Positions 1 through 8,345 of a stretch of 64,000 nt of DNA are shown here, one piece after another. Made by a program: the position numbers and the translations under genes. Within the stretch, counting starts at the first letter, position 1. Each line of letters begins with the position of its first letter. Source of the DNA: Poriferisodalis sp965208555 (GTDB lineage Bacteria; Actinomycetota; Acidimicrobiia; Acidimicrobiales; Poriferisodalaceae); assembly GCF_965208555.1 (NCBI RefSeq), contig NZ_OZ242342.1, positions 1,302,001 to 1,366,000 of the forward strand. The letters are read 5' to 3'. The notes under the pieces were generated by a model. That model did no database searches and had not been told where the DNA came from. It was given only the letters and a program-made list of their open reading frames with translations.

Positions 1-1218
1 CACCATCTGGTCTTCCTTGTCGATCAGCTTCTCCTGGAGCTCCTCGGTGCGAAGCTGCGCCAGCTCGAGCTCGTCCTGCATGTCGAGGACCTGCTGGGAC
101 ATCTCGTCGCGCTGATCCCGGGCTGCCTGTCGCTGCTCGCGTGTTTCGAACAACGCTTCCCACAGATCGTCGCGCTCGGACTCGAGCGCCTCGATGCGCT
201 CGTGAAGGCCGGATCCGGACGCAAGCTCGGGTGCCCTGCGCTGGCTTCCGAGCTCGGCCTGAGACTGACTGAAGAGGGTGGGCGGCTCACGTTCGACCAT
301 GGCGAGGCTCAACAACTGACTGGCCCAACGTCCGGCTTGATGCGGGCTTGAACGCACTACCTCCTTGGCGAGGGTGCGGTGGCGGTGCGGCTCGTGCTGA
401 CCCGGCAGGTAGAGCCGGGCCTCGCCGGGCTCCAGGTCCATCTCGCCACCGATCAGGCGCTGAAACGGCGTCAGCGTTTCCAGCGGCATGACGAAGACGC
501 GAGCCAGACCGGCGACTTGGGACGCTGCGCTCTGCGCTCGCCGGGTCATGTCGCCGAGTGCCGTGTTGGGATTGATGGGATCCCACGCCAGGACCAGGTA
601 CGGGACCGGACGGTCGGGCGACAGGACCGCGTTGCGGATCGCCTTGGCGTGCTCGGCATCACGGATGGGCACCGGTGACGTGGTCAGCGGTTCGCGGCCG
701 AGGTGGGGCCGTCCGCCCCGGCGGTGAGCAGTGTCGAGCAGCTCGGACACCAGCGACTCGGCTCCCGTCGAGCGCAGTTGAGCCCAGCGCGACTGTCCGG
801 AGTCGGAGCCGGTCGCGGTGGCTGCCGCCGGATCGGCCGCGCCGAGGCTCACCGGCACCGAAGCGAGCGGTGGTGCCTCGACGTCCACCCACACCCACGC
901 TTCGCCGTTGCCGCTGAGGACGCGGATTCTGACCACCGACCTGCCCAGCGCAGCGTGCTGGGCGAGTTCCAGGGTCGTCGTGGTGACGCCGCCGTTGGTG
1001 CGGGTGGCCCGCGTCAGGTCGACGCGGCTTCCGTTCTCCTGCGCAATGTGGCCGCCGTCCCCGTTGTCACCTTCGACATCGGCCACGTCGAGGTGCGGGT
1101 GCTGCATCTGGGCCCACGCCCGAAAGCTCCGGGCCACATGCTTGTGCAGCCCGGAGCCCTCGTCTTCCCACATGACGCGGTAGATCACCTCGAGGGCGGC
1201 AAGATCATCGTCGGTCAC
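1..1218 (-). CDS. Uncharacterised coiled-coil protein, 3' end outside window
   Basis: The complement frame is open for 406 codons from a GTG at 1218 to the left edge and continues past it. GAGGAA lies nine bases upstream of GTG 1218; an in-frame GTG at 1239 is an alternative. The N-terminal third is acidic and helical (LEVIYRVMWEDEG near residue 10). A mixed alpha/beta part follows with PYLVLAWDP near 206, GLARVFVMP near 238 and RLYLPG near 267. From about residue 326 to the edge the sequence is charged and heptad-like (AQLRTEELQEKLIDKED), a probable coiled coil. I do not recognise the family. The GLA-V...R-YLPG pattern reminds me of uncharacterised actinobacterial proteins, but I cannot name it. 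The missing C-terminus and left neighbours would be needed to infer a role. Confidence 0.75.
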   Translation of the reverse strand, partial: MTDDDLAALEVIYRVMWEDEGSGLHKHVARSFRAWAQMQHPHLDVADVEGDNGDGGHIAQENGSRVDLTRATRTNGGVTTTTLELAQHAALGRSVVRIRVLSGNGEAWVWVDVEAPPLASVPVSLGAADPAAATATGSDSGQSRWAQLRSTGAESLVSELLDTAHRRGGRPHLGREPLTTSPVPIRDAEHAKAIRNAVLSPDRPVPYLVLAWDPINPNTALGDMTRRAQSAASQVAGLARVFVMPLETLTPFQRLIGGEMDLEPGEARLYLPGQHEPHRHRTLAKEVVRSSPHQAGRWASQLLSLAMVEREPPTLFSQSQAELGSQRRAPELASGSGLHERIEALESERDDLWEALFETREQRQAARDQRDEMSQQVLDMQDELELAQLRTEELQEKLIDKEDQMV

Positions 1219-1341
1219 GTCGTGATCTTCCTCAAGCACGTCTCCCCCACGTCGTCAGTGCGAGCGAGACGGCGAACGGGCACCGCCACTCGCGGGAGGC
1301 TGCGGGTCCGGAATGCCGCAGGGGCACTCCGACGGCCACGG

Positions 1342-1878
1342 CTAGCCCTGTTCGTAGATCGGCGTGATGAGTGCCCGCGCCAGCGTGGTGCCGAACATGT
1401 TGAAGCCGCAGATCGCCGGCGTGACGCTCTCGTCGATCGGCAGCGATTCGACGCTCAGTGCGTGCACGGCGAACATGTAGCGGTGCGGGCCGTGGCCCGC
1501 CGGCGGCGCCGAGCCCAGGTAGCCGGGCAGTCCGGCGTCGTTGCGAAGCTGCTTGGCGCCGCCCGGCAGCCCGCTGCTCTCGGCGTCACCGGCACCCGAA
1601 GCCAACTCAGCGCACGATGCGGGAATGTCGTACACCGCCCAGTGCCAGAAGCCGCTGCCGGTCGGCGCATCTGGGTCGAAGCAGGTCACCGCGTAGCTCT
1701 GCGTCTCCGCGGGCGCACCCGACCACGCCAGGTGCGGGGACCGGTCCTCACCGCCGGCGCCGAAGATGCCCGAGACCTGCGGCATCGGCAGCATCTGCCC
1801 GTCGGCAACGTCGTCGCTTCGCACCTCGAACGAGGCAACTGCAGGAAGGAAGTCATACGGGCTGGGAGGTTGTGGCAT
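1342..1878 (-). CDS. YbhB/YbcL-type phosphatidylethanolamine-binding (PEBP) family protein
   Basis: A 178-residue cytoplasmic protein of the bacterial Raf-kinase-inhibitor-like family, about the usual length. The anion-pocket signatures are visible: CFDPDAPTGSGFWHW near residues 69-83 and GPHRYMFAVHAL near 134-145. Bacterial members bind small anions or phospholipid head groups, but their physiological role is mostly unknown. ATG 1878 is preferred over the adjacent GTG 1881 because AAAGG lies eight bases upstream. There is no signal peptide. It stands alone, reading away from the glucosidase gene across a 380-base intergenic region. Confidence 0.93.
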   Translation of the reverse strand: MPQPPSPYDFLPAVASFEVRSDDVADGQMLPMPQVSGIFGAGGEDRSPHLAWSGAPAETQSYAVTCFDPDAPTGSGFWHWAVYDIPASCAELASGAGDAESSGLPGGAKQLRNDAGLPGYLGSAPPAGHGPHRYMFAVHALSVESLPIDESVTPAICGFNMFGTTLARALITPIYEQG

Positions 1879-2022
1879 CACCAGTGCCTTTCTGTTCGCC
1901 TGCCTTGGGGCGGCTGCGCTTGGACAGTTGACACTATTCGTTGCGCTGCGCTAGACAAGCCGCGTGTTCACCGCTCGGGGTGTGAACTCCGAGCTGCACA
2001 TCACACAACCCAAACTGACAGA

Positions 2023-2058
2023 CCAAGGACCGGCCCGCTTTTGCGGGCCGGTCTTTGG
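2023..2058. terminator. Long symmetric hairpin, probable bidirectional terminator
   Basis: Bases 2023-2038 pair with 2043-2058 around a TTTT loop, 15 of 16 positions complementary, with CCAA and TTTGG ends giving A/T-flanked arms on both strands. No gene ends directly before it, so it may insulate the PEBP gene and the sugar regulon or be part of a leader. Its right arm is the first copy of the tandem repeat that follows. Confidence 0.6.
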
Positions 2059-2145
2059 GTTGCACAGCCCGGCTCGCATATTGCGGGCCGGTCTTTGGGT
2101 TGCACAGCCCGGCTCGCATATTGCGGGCCGGTCTTTGGGTTGCAC
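2041..2145. repeat. 40-bp direct tandem repeat, 2.6 copies
   Basis: Two identical 40-base units occupy 2041-2080 and 2081-2120, each beginning TTGCGGGCCGGTCTTTGGGT. A third copy is broken off after 25 bases at 2145. Each unit carries the right arm of the hairpin at 2023-2058. The repeat lies 113 bases upstream of the glucosidase start and immediately before the LacI-type operator. Confidence 0.9.
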
Positions 2146-2171
2146 GGCGCGGCCGCCGCATGATCTGATCC

Positions 2172-2185
2172 TGCAATCGGTTGCA
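2172..2185. promoter_or_regulatory. LacI-family operator upstream of the GH13 gene
   Basis: TGCAATCGGTTGCA fits the LacI/GalR-family consensus TGNAANCGNTTNCA at every fixed position and is extended to a CTGCAA/TTGCAG palindrome. It lies 73 bases before the GH13 start. Related sites occur at 5056 and 13731, and a LacI gene lies just downstream, so autoregulated control of this unit is likely. Confidence 0.8.
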
Positions 2186-2257
2186 GAATCGGGGCAGACT
2201 GACCGCAGGCACGTTGCCGCAGGTGGTGGCGCTGCCCGGAACATGACTGGAGACGGC

Positions 2258-3991
2258 GTGACGCCTGACAGCCCGACATCGGACCGCCGCCCGTCTTCGC
2301 CCCAATTGTCTTTGCCGTGGTGGACCGACGCAGTCGGCTACCAGGTGTATCTGCGATCCTTCGCCGACTCGAACAACGACGGCGTCGGCGACCTCGCCGG
2401 CATCCGGTCCAAGCTCGGCTACCTGAGCGACCTCGGGGTCGACTTCATCTGGGTGACGCCCTTCTATCCCACGCCCGGACACGACTGGGGCTACGACGTC
2501 GCTGACTACTGCGACGTCGACCCGCTGTTCGGCGATCTGGCCGCCTTCGACGCGCTGGTGGCCGACGCCGCCGATCGCGGCATCCGCGTCGTGACCGACT
2601 TGGTGCCCAACCACACGAGCAGCGCTCACCGATGGTTCCAGGCCGCACTCGGCAACGCCGGCGAAGCCGAGCGGGCTCGCTACCGCGACTACTACATCTG
2701 GCGCGACCCCGCCCCCGACGGCGGTCCGCCGAACAACTGGGTGGGCTACTTCGGCGGCCCGGCATGGACGCTGGAGCCGACTTCAGGCCAGTACTACCTG
2801 CACCTGTTCCTGACCTCGCAGCCGGACCTGAATTGGCGCAATCCGGCAGTGGCCGACGAGTGGGACGACATCTTGCGGTTCTGGCTGGACCGCGGTGTCG
2901 CCGGCTTCCGGGTCGACGTAGCCGGAGGCCTGGTCAAGGACGCCGGGCTGCGCTCAAATCCGCAGCTCCTTCCCATCCCGCCCCGAGCGTCCCGCTGGGA
3001 GCAGTGGGATTGCTTCGAGCATCTCTACGACGTCTTCCAGCCTGAGAGCCAGGACGTGTTCCGGCGCTGGCGCAAGATCTGCGATTCCTACGGGGCGTTC
3101 CTGCACGGGGAGACGTACCACCTCGATCCGCGGGGCATGGACGATCTGCTGCCGCCCGACGGCATGCACGGCGGCTACTGGTTCGCGCCGATGCACATCG
3201 ATTGGGACGCCGGCGAGATCCGCAGAACGCTCCGCGGCCCGTCGAGCGCCCTGGCCGACCGCCTGGTGTGGGCGATGAGCAGCCACGACATGCCACGGGC
3301 GCCGACCCGCTTCGCGTCGGCGCCCGACGCCGACAGCGCCTCGGAGACCTCGCAGCATTGGGGTGCAGCGCGCACCCTCGCCTTCAACGTGCTCGCCGCG
3401 TTCCTGCCCGGCACCCTGGTGCTGTACCAGGGCGAGGAGCTCGGCCTGGCCGACGGCGAGGTGGCTGCGGAGGACAAGCTGGATCCCGTCGGTCCCGACG
3501 ACGACGTCAGCGCCGGTCGAGACGGCTGCCGCACCCCGATGCCCTGGGGCGACGGCCCGCACAACGGTTTCTCGGCCGCTGAGCCGTGGCTGCGCTCTGC
3601 GGCGCGTCCCCCGGGCGAGACAGCCGCTGCGCAGTCCAGCGACGAGCGGTCGTGGCTGGGGGCGTACCGGGCGCTGCTCGACACCCAGCAGCGGGTACGT
3701 TCCGTGCTCTCGAATGGGTCTGCTGACGGCGAGGAAGCCGTGGAGTGGATCGACAGCGGCCGCGGACCGGTCATCTCGTACCGCCGGGGCCGCATCGGTG
3801 TCGCCGCGAGCGTCGGCGAGGCCTCGCACGAAGTGGCGATCCCGGCCGCTGCCACCGTGCTGTACGACTCATCGGCCGCGTGTCCCCATCCCTATGGCGG
3901 GGCGGCCGACTCCGGAGCGACCGCCGGTTCGAGACAGTCGAACGGGACCTATCTGCTCGCCCCGGCGAGCGCGGTGGTGTGGCAGGAATGA
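2258..3991 (+). CDS. GH13 alpha-glucosidase / alpha-amylase family glycosidase
   Basis: A 577-residue cytoplasmic enzyme hydrolysing alpha-glucosidic bonds. GH13 motifs appear in order: DLVPNHTS near residue 117, GFRVDVA with the Asp nucleophile near 221, LHGETYH with the acid/base Glu near 284, SSHDMPR near 342, and DGCRTPMPW near 424, which is typical of oligo-1,6-glucosidase or sucrose/trehalose-type enzymes. GTG 2258 is chosen because GGAG lies five bases upstream; ATG 2243, five codons earlier, lacks a ribosome site. It overlaps the LacI gene region and sits under the operator at 2172. The substrate could be an alpha-glucoside or glucosylglycerol. It is not one of the GH31 enzymes known to cleave sulfoquinovosides, so its part in a sulfosugar pathway is uncertain. 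Confidence 0.93.
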   Translation: MTPDSPTSDRRPSSPQLSLPWWTDAVGYQVYLRSFADSNNDGVGDLAGIRSKLGYLSDLGVDFIWVTPFYPTPGHDWGYDVADYCDVDPLFGDLAAFDALVADAADRGIRVVTDLVPNHTSSAHRWFQAALGNAGEAERARYRDYYIWRDPAPDGGPPNNWVGYFGGPAWTLEPTSGQYYLHLFLTSQPDLNWRNPAVADEWDDILRFWLDRGVAGFRVDVAGGLVKDAGLRSNPQLLPIPPRASRWEQWDCFEHLYDVFQPESQDVFRRWRKICDSYGAFLHGETYHLDPRGMDDLLPPDGMHGGYWFAPMHIDWDAGEIRRTLRGPSSALADRLVWAMSSHDMPRAPTRFASAPDADSASETSQHWGAARTLAFNVLAAFLPGTLVLYQGEELGLADGEVAAEDKLDPVGPDDDVSAGRDGCRTPMPWGDGPHNGFSAAEPWLRSAARPPGETAAAQSSDERSWLGAYRALLDTQQRVRSVLSNGSADGEEAVEWIDSGRGPVISYRRGRIGVAASVGEASHEVAIPAAATVLYDSSAACPHPYGGAADSGATAGSRQSNGTYLLAPASAVVWQE

Positions 3992-3999
3992 TGGGCCCC

Positions 4000-5001
4000 A
4001 TGGTTCGGATCGGCGACGTCGCCCGAGCCGCGGGAGTATCCACTGCGACGGTCAGCCGGGCATTGCGGGGATTGCCGCATGTCGCCTCAGCCACACGGCA
4101 GAGGGTGCTCACGGCCGCTGCCGAACTCGACTACCGGCCCAACCTGCCCGCAGCACGGCTGGCCGCAGGGACGACCAACACCATTGCCGCTGCGGTGCCC
4201 GACCCAGCCGCCTGGTTCAACGCGACGATCGTGGGTGCGCTGGGCCGTCACACGACCGCAGCGGGATATGACCTGTTGCTGTCGGGCGTCGCCAACTCCG
4301 ACGAACGCCGTCGCTTCATCGAGCTGAACGGCGTCAGATCGGGCCGCAGCGATGCGGTGGTGCTGATCGATGTCGCCGTGGGTCCCGATCTGGCGAGCGC
4401 CTTCGTGGCGCAAGGCGGCTGTGCTGTCACGGTCGGCTTCCGGACGGCGGCGCTCAGCTCGGTGACGGTGGACAACGTGGCGGTCGGCCGCACCGCCACC
4501 GAGCTCCTGCTCGACAACGGCCACCGGCGCATCGGGTTGCTCAGCCTCAGCAGCGGGGATTCGCTCAACTTCTCCATCCCCAGCCAGCGAGCGGAGGGCT
4601 ATGCCCGGGCGCACGGCGCAGCGGGGCTGACGCCGGATCCGGCGATGACCGTTTCGACGAGCAACAGCTGGGCCGAGGCACGACGTGCGGCCCATGTGCT
4701 GCTCGGGGCCGCGGAGCCGCCGAGTGCGATCTTCGCCATGTGCGACGAGCAGGCGTTCGGCGCCATGCTCGCGGCGCGCGATCTGGGCCTGCGCGTCGGT
4801 GACGATCTGTCGCTCGTCGGCGTCGATGACCACGACCAGAGCCGCCTCGTGGGCTTGACGACCGTGCGGCAGCACGTCGCCGACCAGGGTGTCGCCGCTG
4901 CGGAGCTGGTGCTGCGGTCGCTGGAGACCGCCACGCCTGCACCCCAGCACATCCAGCTCGACACCGAGCTGATTGTCCGTGATTCAGTGGGTCCGCCGTA
5001 G
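4000..5001 (+). CDS. LacI-family transcriptional regulator of the sugar regulon
   Basis: A 333-residue DNA-binding repressor. The N-terminal helix-turn-helix is RIGDVARAAGVSTATVSRAL (residues 3-22), and a periplasmic-binding-protein-like effector domain follows to the end (GVANSDERR, ELLLDNGHRRIGLL, VGVDDHD). ATG codons at 3988, 3991 and 4000 are all in frame. 4000 is chosen because LacI proteins usually start just before the DVA motif, with AGGA 12 bases upstream; 3988 would form an ATGA overlap with the glucosidase stop. Its likely targets are the three palindromes at 2172, 5056 and 13731, making it both an autoregulator and the regulator of the transporter and aldolase/glpD units. Confidence 0.93.
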   Translation: MVRIGDVARAAGVSTATVSRALRGLPHVASATRQRVLTAAAELDYRPNLPAARLAAGTTNTIAAAVPDPAAWFNATIVGALGRHTTAAGYDLLLSGVANSDERRRFIELNGVRSGRSDAVVLIDVAVGPDLASAFVAQGGCAVTVGFRTAALSSVTVDNVAVGRTATELLLDNGHRRIGLLSLSSGDSLNFSIPSQRAEGYARAHGAAGLTPDPAMTVSTSNSWAEARRAAHVLLGAAEPPSAIFAMCDEQAFGAMLAARDLGLRVGDDLSLVGVDDHDQSRLVGLTTVRQHVADQGVAAAELVLRSLETATPAPQHIQLDTELIVRDSVGPP

Positions 5002-5055
5002 GGCCCCCGGCGGGCGCGTCCATTCGACAGTCGGCTAGGCTTCGGCAACCGCGTC

Positions 5056-5069
5056 TGCAAGCGCTTGCA
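5056..5069. promoter_or_regulatory. LacI-family operator before the solute-binding protein gene
   Basis: TGCAAGCGCTTGCA is a perfect 14-base palindrome matching TGNAANCGNTTNCA. It lies 45 bases before the lipoprotein start and about 15 bases after a possible -10 box TAGGCT at 5036-5041, a position suited to repression. Confidence 0.85.
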
Positions 5070-5113
5070 ACGTGCACGGGCGCACCGATTTGCGTCCCCC
5101 CAGGGAGGAACAC

Positions 5114-6556
5114 ATGAAAGACCACAGCAACAGACGCACCCGACTCCGCTGGGCGCGTCTTCTGGCCATCGCGCTGGCCTTCGGACTCATCGCGGCGGCG
5201 TGCGGCAGCGATGACGACGGAGACGCCGAAGAAGCGCCGGCCGCGACCGAGGCGATGGCCGAGGAGTCGATGGACGACTCCATGGATGACGAGTCGATGG
5301 ACGACTCCATGGATGACGACATGTCCGACGACATGATGGACCTGTCCGGCACCAAGGTGACTGTCTTCGGTCCCGAGTCCAGCGACGAGGAGGCTGGAGC
5401 GCTGCGAGATGCGCTCGACCACTTCGCTGCCCAGACCGGTATCGAGATCAGCTACACCGGCGCCCGCGACGCTGCGGACCAGATCAACGCGCAAGCTGCC
5501 GGCGGCAACCCGCCGGACATCTTCATCTTCCCGCAGCCGGGCAAGCTGGCCGACTTCGCACGTGACGGCCACCTCATCGCGCTGCCCGACGATGTCATCG
5601 CGGCCATGAACGAGCACTGGACGCCCGCGTGGACGGCGTTCGGCGATGTCGACGGAACCCAGTACGGCATTCCGAACAAGTCGGACCTGAAGTCGCTGGT
5701 GTGGTACAAGCCGGCGCTGTTCGAGTCGAAGGGCTACTCGGTGCCCGGCACCTGGGACGAGCTCAAGGCGCTGTCGGCCGAGATGATCGCCAACGGCGAC
5801 ACCCCGTTCTGCATCGGCATCGAGAGCGGTCCAGCCACCGGCTGGACATTCACCGACTGGGTGGAGGACCTGATGCTGCGCTTCCACACGCCTGCGGAAT
5901 ACGACGCGTGGGTCGCCGGCGATCTGGCCTTCTCCAGCGCCGAGGTCAGCGGTGTGTTCACCGAGGTGCTCGACCTGTGGAACACGCCGGGCATGGTGTT
6001 CGCCGCGGGCGGCTCCATCGCCGCCACCCCCTTCGGCGACAACGGCCAGCCGCTGGTCGACGACGACTGCATGATGCACCGTCAGGCGTCCTTCTACGCG
6101 GCGTTCATCCCGGAGGGAACCGCATTCGCCGATGGCTCGGCCGATGCCGTGGACACCTTCTACTTCCCGTCGGTCAAGGGCGACCAGCCTGTGCTGGGCG
6201 CCGGCACCCTGGTGGGCGCCTTCCGCGACGCTCCTGAGGTGTGGGAAGTCATGAAGTACTTCGCCAGCTCCGAGTACGCCGAGGTGCGCCAGCAGGCACA
6301 GACCGAGCGCAAGGGCGGTGGCCTGTCCGGCTTCCTGTCGGCAGCGACGAACCAGGACCCGAGCGTGTACCAGCCGCTCGAGCAGTCGTTCCTCGACATC
6401 CTGCAGAACGCCGATGTCGTGCGCTTCGACGGTTCAGACCTGATGCCCGCCGAAGTCGGCGCCGGCACCTTCTGGACCGAGGGCACCGCCGTCGTCAACG
6501 GCGACAAGAGCGTCGCCGAGGCAACGCAAGCCATCGACGACAGCTGGCCGCAGTAG
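5114..6556 (+). CDS. Sugar ABC transporter substrate-binding lipoprotein (AglE-like)
   Basis: A 480-residue family-1 extracellular solute-binding protein. A lipoprotein signal ends LIAAAC with the lipidated Cys at 30. A very acidic Met/Asp-rich linker follows (SMDDSMDDESMDD, about residues 52-76) and then the binding domain from about 80. DIFIFPQPGKLADFARDG near 135 resembles alpha-glucoside-binding AglE proteins. GGGAGG lies five bases upstream of ATG 5114. It heads the operon running to the monooxygenase gene. In the Agrobacterium sulfoquinovose cluster the equivalent component binds sulfoquinovosyl glycerol; the substrate here is inferred from neighbours only. Confidence 0.93.
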   Translation: MKDHSNRRTRLRWARLLAIALAFGLIAAACGSDDDGDAEEAPAATEAMAEESMDDSMDDESMDDSMDDDMSDDMMDLSGTKVTVFGPESSDEEAGALRDALDHFAAQTGIEISYTGARDAADQINAQAAGGNPPDIFIFPQPGKLADFARDGHLIALPDDVIAAMNEHWTPAWTAFGDVDGTQYGIPNKSDLKSLVWYKPALFESKGYSVPGTWDELKALSAEMIANGDTPFCIGIESGPATGWTFTDWVEDLMLRFHTPAEYDAWVAGDLAFSSAEVSGVFTEVLDLWNTPGMVFAAGGSIAATPFGDNGQPLVDDDCMMHRQASFYAAFIPEGTAFADGSADAVDTFYFPSVKGDQPVLGAGTLVGAFRDAPEVWEVMKYFASSEYAEVRQQAQTERKGGGLSGFLSAATNQDPSVYQPLEQSFLDILQNADVVRFDGSDLMPAEVGAGTFWTEGTAVVNGDKSVAEATQAIDDSWPQ

Positions 6557-6601
6557 GCGGCGGCAGTCGTTCAAGGACGGCTGAGCGACAACATGCGTGA
6601 A

Positions 6602-6635
6602 CGGAGGCCGGCCCGCCGATGTGGGCCGGCCTCCG
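6602..6635 (+). terminator. Intercistronic 13-bp hairpin after the binding-protein gene
   Basis: Bases 6602-6614 and 6623-6635 are exact complements around an eight-base loop. No T-tract follows, so it is more likely a processing or stabilising stem-loop than a full terminator. It lies 46 bases after the binding-protein stop and could explain higher binding-protein than permease expression. Confidence 0.6.
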
Positions 6636-6722
6636 GCGCGTTCGGAATCCGGTTGAGCCCCCTGGGAAGGGGCGCCCACCCACGGTCCGCCCCGCCGGCC
6701 GGTCGCCTGTAAGACTGCGACG

Positions 6723-8345
6723 ATGGCAGCGCTGTGGGGTGCCTTGCTGGGCATCGTGATCTCCGTCGGCGCCAGCGCCGCCGTGTTCTGGGGCACCCAC
6801 CGGCTGTTCGGACTGGTCGAGCGCCGCTGGGCCGTCGTGGCGGCGGTGGCGGGTGTGCTCCTCGGCGCAGGCGCGGGCGCGGTGGCGGCGGGACTCCGCA
6901 GATGCGTCGCAGTCGAGGGTTCCCGCAACGATGAGTGCACGCCGCTGCTGGACGGTCCCTCATTCGGGTGGATCAACCCGACCCTCATGTGGATTGTCAT
7001 CGGAGCTGCCGTGTTCGGGCTGGCGGGTGCGGCAGCCGGCGTGATGCGGTCTCCTGCCGGTGACCGCATCGCCACGCTGCAGGGCCGGCTGCGAGCGCTC
7101 ACGTTCGTGGGGCCCGCCCTGGTGTTCGTCGCGCTGGGGCTGATTGTGCCGCTGCTGCGCACCATCTACCTGTCGCTGTTCGACAAGGCAGGCGAGAGCT
7201 TCCGCGGGCTCGCCAACTACGGCGAGATCTTCACCAACGCGCAGAGTGTGGATCTGTCGGGCTGGGCAGGCATCTTCGGCAGCCGGTTGTTCTGGGGCAG
7301 CCTCATTTTGTTCGCCATTGCCACCCTCATCGCGATGAGTCGGGGCCGCAGTCGCGGCGTCAGGGCGGACGTGTCGGCCAGCACCGTCGGGATCGGGCTC
7401 GGCGGCGGCCTGCTGCTGAGCTTCGCCGTGTTCGCCAACCTGCGCGGCACCGTCATGAACAACCTGTGGTGGGTGGTGGCGGTCACCTTCCTGTCCACGG
7501 CGCTGGGCCTGCTGGCCGCAGTGATCGCCGACCGCACCAAGCGCGAGTCGTTCGCCAAGAGCCTGATCTTCCTGCCGATGGCGATCTCCTTCGTCGGCGC
7601 GGGGATCATCTGGCGCTTCATGTACATCGCCCGGCCGCCGCAGAAGTCCCAGACCGGACTGCTCAACGCCATCTGGGTCTGGCTGGGCACGCTGAGGCCG
7701 TCCACCGGCGGCGCGTGGACTGCCGTTGCTGTGCTGGCCGCCGTCACTGTCCTGCTGACCGCGCTGTGCGCGTTCGGCGTGCGGCGGCGGCAGTCGGCGA
7801 TCGCTGTGGGGTCGGCGGTTGCGGCCATCCCGCTGCTGTGGCTGATCTACCGCTTCCTGGGTCCGGGCGTGGGCGGCTCGGCGCTCGGTCCCAATGACGA
7901 GCCGATCGCGGGGACCATCCTGTTCGTCCAGGAGTCGCCCTTCAACAACGTGTGGTTGATGGTGGTGCTCATCTGGATACAGACGGGATTCGCCATGGTC
8001 ATCCTGTCGGCGGCGATCAAGGCCGTGCCGGCCGACCTGATCGAGGCGGCCCGCGTCGACGGCGCCGACGAGCGCCAGGTGTTCTTCGGGGTGACGCTGC
8101 CCACCATCGTGCCCACCATCACGGTGGTCATGACCGCCATGATCGTGCTGGTCATGAAGGTGTTCGACATCGTGCGGGTGATGACCAACGGCAACTTCGG
8201 CACGCAGGTCATCGCCAACGAGATGTGGCAGCGCAGCTTCACCGAGTTCAACCTGGGGCTGGGTTCGGCCTTGGCGGTGGTGCTGTTCCTGGGCGTGGTG
8301 CCCGTCATGGGCCTCAACATCAGACGGATGCAGCGCGGTGAGTAG
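6723..8345 (+). CDS. Sugar ABC transporter permease 1 (AglF-like, long N-terminus)
   Basis: A 540-residue inner-membrane permease of the MalF/AglF type. About 130 extra N-terminal residues carry two or three membrane segments before the usual core, which begins near GPALVFVALGLIVPLL. The EAA loop that contacts the ATPase is EAARVDGADERQVFFG near residue 440. AAGACT at 6711-6716 lies six bases before the ATG, a leaderless-type promoter position used by several genes here, so transcription may restart at this gene. The stop overlaps the next start by eight bases. Confidence 0.92.
   Translation: MAALWGALLGIVISVGASAAVFWGTHRLFGLVERRWAVVAAVAGVLLGAGAGAVAAGLRRCVAVEGSRNDECTPLLDGPSFGWINPTLMWIVIGAAVFGLAGAAAGVMRSPAGDRIATLQGRLRALTFVGPALVFVALGLIVPLLRTIYLSLFDKAGESFRGLANYGEIFTNAQSVDLSGWAGIFGSRLFWGSLILFAIATLIAMSRGRSRGVRADVSASTVGIGLGGGLLLSFAVFANLRGTVMNNLWWVVAVTFLSTALGLLAAVIADRTKRESFAKSLIFLPMAISFVGAGIIWRFMYIARPPQKSQTGLLNAIWVWLGTLRPSTGGAWTAVAVLAAVTVLLTALCAFGVRRRQSAIAVGSAVAAIPLLWLIYRFLGPGVGGSALGPNDEPIAGTILFVQESPFNNVWLMVVLIWIQTGFAMVILSAAIKAVPADLIEAARVDGADERQVFFGVTLPTIVPTITVVMTAMIVLVMKVFDIVRVMTNGNFGTQVIANEMWQRSFTEFNLGLGSALAVVLFLGVVPVMGLNIRRMQRGE

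Noticed and set aside
2041..2145. CRISPR array
   Set aside because: The copies are directly abutting 40-base units with no variable spacers and no cas genes are nearby.
2258..3991. GH13 enzyme as the sulfoquinovosidase
   Set aside because: Known sulfoquinovosidases are GH31 or GH188 proteins, and the GH13 motifs here fit ordinary alpha-glucosidases, so I did not assign that role.
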